A stretch of DNA of 54,898 nt. Origin: DATATV01 sp035551355 (GTDB taxonomy: Bacteria > Actinomycetota > Actinomycetes > Mycobacteriales > Pseudonocardiaceae). Shown piece after piece: positions 23,638 through 32,143 of this stretch. Numbering within the stretch: position 1 is the first letter of the stretch; each line of letters begins with the position of its first letter. The notes beneath the pieces were generated by a model that saw only the letters and a list, made by a program, of their open reading frames with translations, was not told the DNA's origin and ran no database searches. The stretch covers positions 1 through 54,898 of the forward strand of contig DASZNF010000132.1 of assembly GCA_035551355.1 (NCBI GenBank), read 5' to 3'. Both the position numbers and the translations under genes were made by a program.

Positions 23638-24600
23638 TCAGCTTCCGTTGCCGGAGCCGGTGGACGCCTCGCGCGCCGTGCGGTTCGTGTCGAACGGATG
23701 GGTGGTGGTCGCGTACGGCGTGCACAGCGAACCGCAGGTCGGATCCTGCTGGCCCAGCTTGGTCAGCGCCTCACTGGCCGAATAGGGCAGCGCGGTCGAC
23801 GGGTTCACCTGGGTGCGCAGCTGGATGTACTGGCTGAACAGGTTGTCCGGCAGCGCGCGCACCTCGAAATTCATCATCGAGTGGTACGTGCCGCACAGTT
23901 CGGCGCACCGGCCGACGAACGCCCCGGTCTGGTCGATCGTGTTCTGGAACGACGAGTCCTGGTTGTTCTTGTCCGGGTCCGGGAAGACGTCCCGCTTGAA
24001 GTTGAACGCCGGCACGAAGAACGAGTGGATCACGTCGGTCGAGAGCAGGTCGTACTGGATGACCTTCTCGGTGGGCAGGACCAGCAGCGGGATCTCCTGC
24101 GAGGAACCAACCGTCTTGACCGGCTGGCCGTCCGGCGTCTTGTAGCCCTGGTAGTCGAACTCCCAGTTCCACTGGAACGCGGTGACCTTCACGGTCAGGT
24201 CCGGGTTGGGGATCTTGTCCATCACGAAGTTCTGGGTGGTCACCGTGAAGATGAACAGGATGACCACGATGATGCCCGGCACGATCGTGTAGACGAGCTC
24301 CAGTTTGCCCGGGTGCTGGAACTGGCGGGGCAACTCGTCGTCGGCGGCGTTCTTCTTCTTGCGGTGGAAGGCGACCGCCCACAGCATCAGGCCCCAGACG
24401 ATGACACCGACGATCAGCGCGGTGATACCGGCCCACATCCAGAAGGTGCGCATCCGCTCGCCCTGCGGCGTGATGGCGTCCGGCCAACCGAAGTGCCACG
24501 CCTGATCCGCGGAGCAACCCGTTGCGGCCAGCGCCACCAGTCCGACAAGACCGATGAGCTTTCCCAGCCGGGCTGGCCGAATGCCATGCTTCTGGCCCAC
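23638..24600 (-). CDS. ctaC: cytochrome c oxidase subunit II
   Basis: 320-aa lipoprotein-type CuA subunit of the aa3 oxidase. Signal with lipobox ATGC, two membrane helices (about 48-70 and 95-118), then the periplasmic cupredoxin domain. CuA ligands: His in DVIHSFFVPAF and CAELCGTYHSMM. The C-terminus has an extra Cys pair in DPTCGSLCTPY. I chose the GTG at 24600 because GAGGAGG lies about 9 nt upstream. Subunit I (ctaD) is not in the window, as expected for actinobacteria. Confidence 0.94.
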   Translation of the reverse strand: MGQKHGIRPARLGKLIGLVGLVALAATGCSADQAWHFGWPDAITPQGERMRTFWMWAGITALIVGVIVWGLMLWAVAFHRKKKNAADDELPRQFQHPGKLELVYTIVPGIIVVILFIFTVTTQNFVMDKIPNPDLTVKVTAFQWNWEFDYQGYKTPDGQPVKTVGSSQEIPLLVLPTEKVIQYDLLSTDVIHSFFVPAFNFKRDVFPDPDKNNQDSSFQNTIDQTGAFVGRCAELCGTYHSMMNFEVRALPDNLFSQYIQLRTQVNPSTALPYSASEALTKLGQQDPTCGSLCTPYATTTHPFDTNRTAREASTGSGNGS

Positions 24601-24838
24601 TGCTCGACGCCTCCTCGACTGACGCATTTCGACGAGGCGGAGCGTAGCCCAGCGAGTCCTCCCCCGCGCTCACGGGTCGGCGCTGTTGACCCCGCATGAT
24701 GCCTAGATCACATGGATTCTTCCGGTGGGGCGGCCAACTGGGTGGGGGCGGTTTCCCGCCTCGTGCTTGACTAACCTCAAGTAACCCCCGTGGTCGTGGG
24801 CGCCCACCGAACCCCCAGCACGAGAGGCACGAGTAACC

Positions 24839-26767
24839 GTGTGCGGTCTGATTGGCCTGGTCTGTCCGTCCGAGGTGGACGCCGAGTCCTCGCGTGGCGC
24901 GGTGTTGTCCGCGATGCGCTGCATGCGCCACCGCGGCCCGGACGAGACCGGCACCTGGACCGACCAGGAGGTCGTGTTCGGCTTCAACCGGTTGTCCATC
25001 ATCGACCTGGAGCACAGTCAGCAGCCGCTGCACTGGGGTCCGCCCGAGGAGCCGCAGCGCTACACGATCCTGCACAACGGCGAGGTCTACAACTACCTGG
25101 AACTGCGCGCGGAGCTGATGGAACAGCATGGCGCCCGGTTCCACACCAGCGGTGACGCCGAGTCGATCGTGGCCGCCTACCACTACTGGGGCCCGGCCGC
25201 GGTGGCCAAGCTGCGCGGCATGTTCGCGTTCGTCATCTGGGACGCCAAGCGCGGCATGCTCTACGGCGCCCGCGACCCGTTCGGCATCAAGCCGCTGTTC
25301 TACGCGCAGGGCCCGCACGGCACCGCCTTCGCCAGCGAGAAGAAGAGCCTGCTGGACCTCTCCGGCACGCTGGGCATCAATCCCCGGCTGGATCGCAAGG
25401 CGCTGCAGCACTACCTGACCCTGCAGTACGTGCCGGAGCCGGAGTCGCTGCACGACCAGATCCGGCGGATCGAGTCGGGCACCTCGTTCACCGTCCGCCC
25501 GGACGGGCAGATGCAGTTCAACCGGTACTTCCGGCCCAACTTCCACCCCCGGGAGATCGACGGCCAGGCCGACTCCCAGCGGCTCTACCACGACATCGCC
25601 GACGCCATGCGCGACTCGGTGGCCAAGCACATGCGCGCGGACGTGACGGTCGGCGCGTTCCTGTCCGGGGGCATCGACTCCACCGCGACCGCGGCGCTGG
25701 CCAAGCAGCACAACCCGGACCTGATCACCTTCACCACCGGGTTCGAGCGGCAGGGCTACTCCGAGGTCGACGTGGCCGCCGAGTCGGCCGCGGCGATCGG
25801 TGTGAAGCACGTGGTGCGCACCGTGTCGGCGACCGAGATGATGGAGGCGCTGCCGCTGATCGTCTGGTACCTCGACGATCCGGTGGCCGACCCGGCGCTG
25901 GTGCCGCTGTGGTTCATCGCCCGCGAGGCCCGCAACTACGTGAAGGTCGTGCTGTCCGGCGAGGGCGCGGACGAGCTGTTCGGCGGCTACACCATCTACC
26001 GCGAGCCACTGTCGCTGGCGCCGTTCGAGCGGGTGCCGGGCAGTCTGCGCAAGGTGATGGGCCGGGTGTCCACCCGAATCCCGGACGGCGTGCGCGGCAA
26101 GGACCTGCTGCGCCGGGGTGCGCTGCGGCTGGAGGACCGCTACTACGGCAACGCCCGGATCTTCCGGGACGACCAGCTGCGCGCCGTGCTGCGCGATTTC
26201 GACGAGGGCGTCGGGCACCGGGACGTGACCGCACCGGTGTACCGGGACTCGCGGGAGTGGGACCCGGTGACCCGGATGCAGCACGTGGACCTGTTCACCT
26301 GGCTGCGCGGGGACATCCTGGTCAAGGCGGACAAGATGACCATGGCCAACTCGCTGGAGCTGCGGGTGCCGTTCCTGGACTCCGAGGTGTTCCGGATCGC
26401 CTCGCAGGTGCCGCTTGACGAGAAGATCACCCGGGAGACCACCAAGTACGCGCTGCGCCAGGCCCTGAAGGAGATCGTCCCGGCGCACGTGCTCAACCGG
26501 CGCAAGCTGGGCTTCCCGGTGCCGATCCGGCACTGGCTCAAGGACGAGATGTACGAGTGGGCACGGGACATCGTCATGCTGTCGCACACCGACGAGTACA
26601 TCGACCGCAACGCGGTGCTGACCATCCTGGACGAGCACAAGGCCGGCACCCTGGACCACAGCCGCCGGATCTGGGCGCTGATCGTGTTCATGATCTGGCA
26701 CGGCATCTTCGTGGAGCGCCGGATCACCCCGCGCGTGCCCGAGCCGCACTACCCGGTGCGCCTCTGA
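24839..26767 (+). CDS. asnB: asparagine synthase (glutamine-hydrolysing)
   Basis: 642-aa two-domain enzyme converting aspartate, glutamine and ATP to asparagine. The GTG start leaves Cys2 as catalytic nucleophile of the class II amidotransferase domain (CGLIGLV), with RHRGPDETG and NGEVYNY. The C-terminal synthetase domain has the PP-loop SGGIDST and later SGEGADELFGGY. Length matches actinobacterial AsnB (Rv2201). It is divergent from ctaC, so the 238-bp gap holds both promoters. Confidence 0.95.
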   Translation: MCGLIGLVCPSEVDAESSRGAVLSAMRCMRHRGPDETGTWTDQEVVFGFNRLSIIDLEHSQQPLHWGPPEEPQRYTILHNGEVYNYLELRAELMEQHGARFHTSGDAESIVAAYHYWGPAAVAKLRGMFAFVIWDAKRGMLYGARDPFGIKPLFYAQGPHGTAFASEKKSLLDLSGTLGINPRLDRKALQHYLTLQYVPEPESLHDQIRRIESGTSFTVRPDGQMQFNRYFRPNFHPREIDGQADSQRLYHDIADAMRDSVAKHMRADVTVGAFLSGGIDSTATAALAKQHNPDLITFTTGFERQGYSEVDVAAESAAAIGVKHVVRTVSATEMMEALPLIVWYLDDPVADPALVPLWFIAREARNYVKVVLSGEGADELFGGYTIYREPLSLAPFERVPGSLRKVMGRVSTRIPDGVRGKDLLRRGALRLEDRYYGNARIFRDDQLRAVLRDFDEGVGHRDVTAPVYRDSREWDPVTRMQHVDLFTWLRGDILVKADKMTMANSLELRVPFLDSEVFRIASQVPLDEKITRETTKYALRQALKEIVPAHVLNRRKLGFPVPIRHWLKDEMYEWARDIVMLSHTDEYIDRNAVLTILDEHKAGTLDHSRRIWALIVFMIWHGIFVERRITPRVPEPHYPVRL

Positions 26768-26786
26768 TCAGGCTCATGGCGAGGCG

Positions 26787-27311
26787 GTGACCGCACTGGC
26801 CGACCTGAAAACCGCCCTGGAGGCCCCGGTGTCCACTCCCGAGTTCGTCTACACCACCTACATCGCCACCACGCCGCAGAAGCTCTGGCAGGCGCTCACC
26901 GACCCGGGTTTCACCTCCCGTTACTGGGGTGTGGAGTTCGGCACCGACTGGGCCGAGGGCTCCCCGATGTCCTGGACCGAGAAGGGCGCCACCACCAGCC
27001 ATCCCGAACAGGTGGTGCTGGAATCCGCTCCCTACTCCCGGCTGGCCTACACCTGGCACACCTTCACGCCGGAATGGGCGCGCGGCGTCGGGGTGGGCGA
27101 GGACCTGCGGGAGCGGCTGGCTGCCGAGCCGCGCTCCCGGGTCACCTTCGAGCTGGAAGAGGTGGGCGGCACCGTGAAACTGACCGTGGTGCACGACCGG
27201 TTCGCCGACGAGTCGGTGCTGCGCGACATGATCGGCCAGGGCTGGCCGCACCTGCTGGCCAGCCTGAAAACCTTGCTGGAGACCGGATCGGCGTTGCCCG
27301 CCGTCAACTGA
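26787..27311 (+). CDS. SRPBCC/AHSA1-domain protein
   Basis: 174-aa single-domain AHSA1-like protein. VYTTYIATTPQKLWQALTD is the first strand and helix; FTSRYWG, YSRLAYTWH and VKLTVVHDRF complete the fold; GWPHLLASLKTLLETG is the C-terminal helix. It is of the ATPase-activator-like type common in actinobacteria; ligand unknown. It follows asnB by 19 nt. No ArsR partner is adjacent, unlike the first SRPBCC gene in the window. Confidence 0.83.
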   Translation: MTALADLKTALEAPVSTPEFVYTTYIATTPQKLWQALTDPGFTSRYWGVEFGTDWAEGSPMSWTEKGATTSHPEQVVLESAPYSRLAYTWHTFTPEWARGVGVGEDLRERLAAEPRSRVTFELEEVGGTVKLTVVHDRFADESVLRDMIGQGWPHLLASLKTLLETGSALPAVN

Positions 27312-27341
27312 CGGGCGACGCCGAGAAGGACGCCGGGCCAG

Positions 27342-27420
27342 GCGCCGGACCGCGCCGGGAACGGCCGCGTGTGCGCCGGACCGCGCCGAGAACGGCCCGC
27401 GTGGCGCCGGGCCGGGCGAT
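27342..27420. repeat. 31-bp GC-rich tandem repeat, about 2.5 copies
   Basis: Units begin GCGCCGGACCGCGCCG at 27342 and 27373, and a diverged third copy begins at 27404 (GCGCCGGGCC). The period is exactly 31 bp. Non-coding, just after the SRPBCC stop. Confidence 0.6.
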
Positions 27421-27454
27421 GATCCGGGCAACGCAGGCGAGAAGAGCCGGGCCG

Positions 27455-27480
27455 GGCCTGGCGCCGGGCAGCGCCAGGCC
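27455..27480. terminator. hairpin between convergent SRPBCC gene and adoK
   Basis: GGCCTGGCGC (27455-27464) pairs perfectly with GCGCCAGGCC (27471-27480), loop 6 nt. Likely bidirectional. Confidence 0.7.
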
Positions 27481-27499
27481 GTCGAGTCGGACCGACGGA

Positions 27500-28477
27500 T
27501 CAGGCGGGCAGGATGGCGGCGATGTCCTCGCCCGCCGCCGGGCCGTAGGCCTCGGCCAGCCGGGTCAGCGCCGCGGTCCGGTCGAAGGTCCACTCCTGGG
27601 TGCCGATGGTCTCCAGCACGTGCACCGCGACCAGCGAGCCCAGCTGCGCCGACCGCTCCAGGCCAAGCCCGCCGGCCAGGCCGGTGAGGAAGCCGGCCCG
27701 GAACCCGTCGCCCACCCCGGTCGGGTCGGCCTTGCGCAGTTCGGGCACGGCAGGCACCTGGATCGGGTCACCGGTGCGGCCGACGATCTCCACGCCCTTC
27801 TCCCCCAACGTGGTGATCCGGGTGCCGACCAGGTCCAGCACCTCCGCCTCGGTCAGCCCGGTCTTGCGCAACAGCAGCTGCCACTCGTAGTCGTTGCTGA
27901 ACAGGTACCGCGCGCCGGCGATGAACTCCTTGGCCTGGGCACCGTCCATCCGGGCCAGCTGCTGCGAGGGGTCGGCGGCGAAGGCGTAGCCCAGGTCCCG
28001 GCACTCCTGCGCGTGCCGCAGCATGGCCTCCACCCCGTCCGGGCTGATCATGACCAGGTTCACGCCACCGACCCGGTCCACGATCGGTCGCAGCTCGATC
28101 TGCCGGGCCTCGTCCATGGCGCCGGAGTAGAACGAGGCGATCTGGCACATGTCCTCGTCGGTGGTGCACACGAACCGCGCGGTGTGCGCCACCTCGGACA
28201 CGTGCACCCCGGAGCAGTCCACGCCGTGCCGCTCCAGCCAGGCCTGGTAGTCGGCGAAGTCGTTGCCCACCGAGCCGACCAGCACCGGGTTGCCGCCCAG
28301 CACGCCCATGCCGAACGCGATGTTCGCGCCGATCCCACCGCGCCGCACCACCAGGTCGTCCACCAGGAAGCTCAGCGACAGCCGGTGGATCTGGTCGGCC
28401 ACGATCTGCTCGGCGAACTTGCCCGGGAAGTGCATCAGGTGGTCGGTGGCGATGCTGCCACTCACGGCAACGGGCAC
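27500..28477 (-). CDS. adoK: adenosine kinase (PfkB family)
   Basis: 325-aa PfkB-family kinase very close to mycobacterial adenosine kinase (Rv2202c). Signatures: VSGSIATDHLMHFPGKF at the N-terminus, RRGGIGANIAFGMGVLGG (substrate-binding GG motif), AADPSQQLARMDG, and the C-terminal catalytic DPTGVGDGFRAGFL with the anion hole and base Asp. It phosphorylates adenosine to AMP. GAGGAG lies upstream of the start. Position beside asnB matches mycobacteria. Confidence 0.92.
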   Translation of the reverse strand: MPVAVSGSIATDHLMHFPGKFAEQIVADQIHRLSLSFLVDDLVVRRGGIGANIAFGMGVLGGNPVLVGSVGNDFADYQAWLERHGVDCSGVHVSEVAHTARFVCTTDEDMCQIASFYSGAMDEARQIELRPIVDRVGGVNLVMISPDGVEAMLRHAQECRDLGYAFAADPSQQLARMDGAQAKEFIAGARYLFSNDYEWQLLLRKTGLTEAEVLDLVGTRITTLGEKGVEIVGRTGDPIQVPAVPELRKADPTGVGDGFRAGFLTGLAGGLGLERSAQLGSLVAVHVLETIGTQEWTFDRTAALTRLAEAYGPAAGEDIAAILPA

Positions 28478-28602
28478 GGTTGCGCTCCTCGATCATGCGG
28501 GGACTGTGTCGGCGAACCCGGGCGATCCACCCCTTTGGGTGGTTCACGCGTGTCGTCCCACCCTACCGAGTGGTAAGACTGTCGGCCCTCGATTCCAGGT
28601 TC

Positions 28603-28608
28603 TACCGT
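28603..28608 (+). promoter_or_regulatory. -10 element of a probable leaderless promoter (small ORF)
   Basis: TACCGT, 6 nt before the GTG at 28615. This supports the small ORF being expressed. Confidence 0.4.
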
Positions 28609-28614
28609 CGACCC

Positions 28615-28785
28615 GTGACCACTCCCGACGCCGACAACCTCGGCGAACTGATCGCGGACTGCTCCGCGATCCCGCCCGCGCTGCGCACCGCGCATCCCAT
28701 CGCGCTGCCCGCCCCGCGCCCGGCGGACTGGGCGGTGAACGACACCTGCCTGGCCGCCGTGCACGAGCTGGACGAGTACGTCTGA
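28615..28785 (+). CDS. hypothetical 56-aa protein
   Basis: Short ORF of 56 residues beginning VTTPDADNLGELIADCSAIP and ending HELDEYV. I do not recognise a family. Nearly every codon ends in G or C, the bias of real genes here, and a TANNNT element lies 6 nt before the GTG, the spacing seen at other leaderless genes in this window. Acidic, two Cys, no membrane segment. The frame is open upstream to 28480 but that part has poorer codon bias. Confidence 0.5.
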   Translation: MTTPDADNLGELIADCSAIPPALRTAHPIALPAPRPADWAVNDTCLAAVHELDEYV

Positions 28786-28806
28786 TCCGGCTCGGGCCGG
28801 AGGCGA

Positions 28807-29694
28807 TCAGGTCCCGGCCAGGCGCTCCACCACCGGCGCCATCTTCTCCATGGCGAAGGAATTCACCAGCACATAGGAGATGCCGTAGGTGTCCCGGCGG
28901 CGGCGCAGTGTGTCCACGATCGTGGACAGGTCGCCGTTGAGCACCCGGATGTCCTGGTTGTCCCGGGCGACCCGCGGGTCGACGTTGAACATCCGGGTCA
29001 TCCACGGCGCGATCTCGTCGCCGAGGGCGAAGATGTTGATGTTGAGTTCCAGCTGGTCGAACCGGTCTCCGGCGTAGTCGCGCAGCCACTCGACCCGGTC
29101 GGCCAGGCTCGGCTCGTCGGACACCGCGATGGACACGATGTCCGCCTCGGTCGCGGCCAGCCGCAGGATCTTGGGCCCTCGGCCGGCGATCAGGATCGGC
29201 GGCCCGGGCCGCTGCGCGGGCACCAGCCCGCTGTCCGGGCCCATCGCCTGATCGCCGCCGGCCCCGGCGTTGCCGGCCGCGGTGGCCAGCAGGCCGCGCA
29301 CGTCCCGGATGGTCCGCTCGAGCTGGGCGATCCTCTCGCCCGGGGTGCCGAACGGAACCCCAAGCAGTTCGGCCTCGGCGGCCGCGGTCGGCCGGCCCGC
29401 GCCCAGCCCCAGTTCGAGCCGGCCGTCGGAGAGGCGATCCAGGCTGGCCGCGTCCCAGGCGATGCTCGCCGCCGGGTGCAGCGGGGTGGCCAGTACGAAG
29501 GTCCCCAGCCGCAGGGTGGTGGTCACCGCGGCGGCCGCGGACAGCGCACCGAACGGGGCGGCCACGGTGAAGGCGTCCGGGCAGAGCAGGGTGGCGAATC
29601 CGGCGTCCTCGACCCGGCGGGCGAACGCGGTCCACTCGCGGGCCGACCCGGTCTGCCCACCCACCACGCCGAAACGGAATGTGCGATCAGTCAT
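28807..29694 (-). CDS. LLM-class (F420-type) flavin-dependent oxidoreductase
   Basis: 295-aa luciferase-like monooxygenase-fold protein. FRFGVVGGQTGSAREWTAFARRVEDAGF is the first barrel strand and helix region, RLGTFVLATPLHPAASIAWDAASLDRLSDGRLELGLGAG is the family core, and PPILIAGRGPKILRLAATEADI completes the cofactor region. Members use FMN or F420; actinobacterial ones of this type often use F420. Start placed at ATG 29694 (MTDRTFRFG) by position of the first strand; an ATG at 29730 is possible. Confidence 0.85.
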   Translation of the reverse strand: MTDRTFRFGVVGGQTGSAREWTAFARRVEDAGFATLLCPDAFTVAAPFGALSAAAAVTTTLRLGTFVLATPLHPAASIAWDAASLDRLSDGRLELGLGAGRPTAAAEAELLGVPFGTPGERIAQLERTIRDVRGLLATAAGNAGAGGDQAMGPDSGLVPAQRPGPPILIAGRGPKILRLAATEADIVSIAVSDEPSLADRVEWLRDYAGDRFDQLELNINIFALGDEIAPWMTRMFNVDPRVARDNQDIRVLNGDLSTIVDTLRRRRDTYGISYVLVNSFAMEKMAPVVERLAGT

Positions 29695-29785
29695 ACCGAG
29701 GAGAATTCCGCGAATTCCGGCCCGGGTCATCCGCTTTCCGGCGACTGATCCCGGCCCCGGCTACGTGCCCGTACGTACGCGCGGA

Positions 29786-29813
29786 GCCGTGCCCGGACGA
29801 TGCCGGGCACGGC
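29786..29813. terminator. hairpin downstream of the HesB/IscA gene
   Basis: GCCGTGCCCGG (29786-29796) pairs perfectly with CCGGGCACGGC (29803-29813), 11 bp, loop 6. It ends the leftward HesB gene before the LLM gene. Confidence 0.7.
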
Positions 29814-29872
29814 CCCGTGAGTTCTCGCGCTGAGCGCTACCTGAGCCGAGTCGTCAGCTCGGCGTCATCGGC

Positions 29873-30244
29873 TCAGTGGAACGAGTCGCCGCACGCGCAC
29901 GAACCGGTGGCGTTCGGGTTCTCGATGGTGAAGCCCTGCTTCTCAATGGTGTCGACGAAGTCGATCACCGCGCCCTGCAGGTACGGCGCGCTCATCCGGT
30001 CCACGGCCACCTTGAGGCCGCCGAAGTCGCGGAACAGGTCGCCGTCCAGCGAGCGGTCGTCGAAGAAGAGCTGGTAGCGCAAACCGGAACAGCCGCCCGG
30101 CTGAACGGCGATGCGCAGGTGCATGTCGTCCCGACCCTCCTGGTCGAGCAGCGCCTTGGCCTTGGACGCGGCCTGATCGGTCAGGTCGACAGCGTGCGTC
30201 TCGGTCTCGGGCGCCGTGGTGGCGGGTGTGCTCTCGACAGTCAT
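29873..30244 (-). CDS. erpA: HesB/IscA-family iron-sulfur cluster insertion protein (ErpA-like)
   Basis: 123-aa A-type carrier that delivers Fe-S clusters to apo-proteins. The three conserved cysteines are present: QPGGCSGLRYQL and the C-terminal GSCACGDSF. The N-terminal 25 residues are a polar Thr/Glu/Ala extension before the conserved domain. Homologous to Rv2204c. In this window possible clients include the Rieske protein, LipA (two [4Fe-4S] clusters) and the UvrC-like fusion. Upstream small inverted repeats (30264-30285 and 30304-30317) might be operators. Confidence 0.9.
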   Translation of the reverse strand: MTVESTPATTAPETETHAVDLTDQAASKAKALLDQEGRDDMHLRIAVQPGGCSGLRYQLFFDDRSLDGDLFRDFGGLKVAVDRMSAPYLQGAVIDFVDTIEKQGFTIENPNATGSCACGDSFH

Positions 30245-30303
30245 CGCTCTCCCTAGTGCGAACGTGGGGCAGTCCCGTACCCCACCGCTGAACGGCCTCC
30301 ATT

Positions 30304-30317
30304 GACTGCCAACAGTC
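30304..30317. promoter_or_regulatory. small palindrome upstream of the HesB/IscA gene
   Basis: GACTG-CCAA-CAGTC, 60 bp upstream of the start; a second inverted repeat, GTGGGG/CCCCAC, lies at 30264-30285. Operator role is speculative. Confidence 0.25.
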
Positions 30318-30427
30318 GGGCATTCCGGGTTGTTCCCAAAGTCCATGGTGTCACAGACCGGCCCGGTCGGACGGTCGCCTCCCGCCGGATGGACCAGGTG
30401 ACCTCCCACCTTGTTATGGCTCTGCCC

Positions 30428-30433
30428 TACCCT
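30428..30433 (+). promoter_or_regulatory. -10 element of a probable leaderless promoter (DUF3043 gene)
   Basis: TACCCT, 6 nt before the GTG at 30440. Confidence 0.5.
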
Positions 30434-30439
30434 TGGCGT

Positions 30440-31072
30440 GTGAAGTTCCTGCGCCAGCGCACCGCGGATGCCGACGAGCCGACCGACGAAGAGGTCGTCG
30501 AGGACACCTCGACCACGGTCGGTACCAAGGGGTACACGCCGAGTAAGGGTCGGCCGACCCCGAAGCGGCGCGAGGCCGAGGGTCGCAAGCGCGGGCCGGT
30601 GGCCCCGCCGCCGCGCACCCAGCGCGAGGCGGCCAAGCGCTCGCGCGGGACCAAGGACGACCGCCGCAGGGCGACCGCCGAGCGCCGGGAGCGGATGGCC
30701 GCGGGTGACGAGCGTTACCTGCTGGCCCGGGACAAGGGTCCGGTCAAGGCGTACGTGCGCAACCTGGTCGACAGCCGCCGTCACCTGATCGGGCTGTTCA
30801 TGCCGCTGGCCCTGCTGGTCGTGGTGGCCATGCTGTCGCCGTCCAGCTACGTGCAGGTGTACGCCGCGCCGGTGCTGTTCGCGGTGCTGCTGGTGTTCGC
30901 CGTCGAGGGCTTCTTCGTCGGCCGGTCGGTGGTGAAGGCGGTGCGGGTGAAGTTCCCGGATGCGCCGGACCGGGCGCTGGGCCTGGGTTGGTACGCGTTC
31001 GTGCGGGCCAGCCAGATTCGCAAGCTGCGGGTGCCCAAGCCGCAGGTCAAGCCGGGCGACGAGGTCCGCTGA
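30440..31072 (+). CDS. DUF3043 membrane protein
   Basis: 210-aa protein of the DUF3043 family (Rv2206-like). It starts VKFLRQR; the N-terminal half is hydrophilic and very basic with GYTPSKGRPTPKRREAEGR, which is the family signature. Two membrane helices follow (about residues 120-140 and 143-165), then a cytoplasmic tail with FPDAPDRALGLGWYAFVRASQIRK. Function unknown. Leaderless-type start. It is the last core gene before the accessory island. Confidence 0.88.
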   Translation: MKFLRQRTADADEPTDEEVVEDTSTTVGTKGYTPSKGRPTPKRREAEGRKRGPVAPPPRTQREAAKRSRGTKDDRRRATAERRERMAAGDERYLLARDKGPVKAYVRNLVDSRRHLIGLFMPLALLVVVAMLSPSSYVQVYAAPVLFAVLLVFAVEGFFVGRSVVKAVRVKFPDAPDRALGLGWYAFVRASQIRKLRVPKPQVKPGDEVR

Positions 31073-31131
31073 CCGGTTGTGGCCGGACCTGGACCCACTC
31101 CAGGTACTTAGCGGAGCGAACCATCCGGGCC

Positions 31132-31137
31132 TAGGGT
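31132..31137 (+). promoter_or_regulatory. -10 element of a probable leaderless promoter (aldo/keto reductase)
   Basis: TAGGGT, 7 nt before the ATG at 31145. Confidence 0.45.
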
Positions 31138-31144
31138 GCCGGAC

Positions 31145-32143
31145 ATGGAGTTTCGTCGCCTTGGCAACAGTGGTCTGTCCGTCTCGGAGATCTCGTACGG
31201 CAACTGGCTGACCCACGGGTCGCAGGTGGAAGAGGAGCAGGCCCAGGCCTGCGTGGCCGCCGCGTTGGACGCGGGCATCACCACTTTCGACACCGCGGAC
31301 GCCTACGCCGGCACCCGAGCCGAAGCCGTCCTCGGCCGAGCGCTGGCCGGCCAGCGCCGCGAGGGCCTGGAGATCTTCACCAAAGTGTTCTGGCCCACCG
31401 GCACCGGCCCGAACGACCGTGGCCTGTCCCGCAAACACATCATCGAGTCGGCCAACGCTTCACTGGCTCGGTTGCGGACCGACTACCTGGATCTGTATCA
31501 AGCGCACCGCTTCGACCACACCACCCCGCTCGAAGAGACCATGCTGGCCTTCGCCGACCTGGTGCGGCAGGGCAAGGTGCTCTACGTCGGGGTGTCCGAG
31601 TGGACCGCCGAGCAGATCACCCGGGGTGCCGCGCTGGCCCGCGAGCTGCGGGTGCCGCTGGTGTCCAACCAGCCGCAGTACTCGATGTTGTACCGGGTGA
31701 TCGAGGAACAGGTCGTCCCCGCATGCGAGCGCGAGGGCCTGAGCCAGATCGTCTTCTCCCCCATCGCGCAGGGGGTGTTGACCGGCAAGTACGTGCCGGG
31801 CGAGCAGCCGCCCGCCGGGTCACGGGCCACCGACGAGAGCGGCGGCAAGAACATGATCGCCCGGTGGATGCACGACGATGTGCTCGGCCGGGTCCAGGAA
31901 CTGAAGCCGATCGCCGGTGACCTCGGGTTGTCCATGTCCCAGTTGGCGGTGGCGTGGGTGTTGCAGAACCCGAACGTGGCGTCGGCGATCACCGGGGCGT
32001 CCCGGCCCGAGCAGGTGACCGACAATGTCAAGGCGTCCGGGGTTCGGCTGGAGGACGACGTGCTGGCCAAGATCGACGAGGTGCTCGGGGACGCGGTCCA
32101 CACCGACCCGCGACTGACCGTCAGCCCGAAAAGCCGTCCTTGA
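31145..32143 (+). CDS. aldo/keto reductase (Kv-beta-like)
   Basis: 332-aa NADPH-dependent aldo/keto reductase of the potassium-channel beta-subunit-like group. FRRLGNSGLSVSEISYG is the N-terminal signature, then the catalytic tetrad: Asp and Tyr in FDTADAYAGTRAE, Lys in IFTKVFWPTG, His in YQAHRFDHTTPLEET. QLAVAWVLQNPNVASAITGASRPEQV is the cofactor site. Physiological substrate unknown. Its last 324 nt are overlapped on the other strand by the open frame of the Nudix gene. Confidence 0.9.
   Translation: MEFRRLGNSGLSVSEISYGNWLTHGSQVEEEQAQACVAAALDAGITTFDTADAYAGTRAEAVLGRALAGQRREGLEIFTKVFWPTGTGPNDRGLSRKHIIESANASLARLRTDYLDLYQAHRFDHTTPLEETMLAFADLVRQGKVLYVGVSEWTAEQITRGAALARELRVPLVSNQPQYSMLYRVIEEQVVPACEREGLSQIVFSPIAQGVLTGKYVPGEQPPAGSRATDESGGKNMIARWMHDDVLGRVQELKPIAGDLGLSMSQLAVAWVLQNPNVASAITGASRPEQVTDNVKASGVRLEDDVLAKIDEVLGDAVHTDPRLTVSPKSRP

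Noticed and set aside
23771..26749. 992-codon minus-strand open frame antisense to asnB and running into ctaC
   Set aside because: It is a high-GC shadow: composition is Arg/Gly/His-rich without domains, and both asnB and ctaC on these bases are unmistakable.
27342..27420. CRISPR-like array
   Set aside because: Repeats are directly abutting with a 31-bp period and no unique spacers, and no cas genes are in the window.
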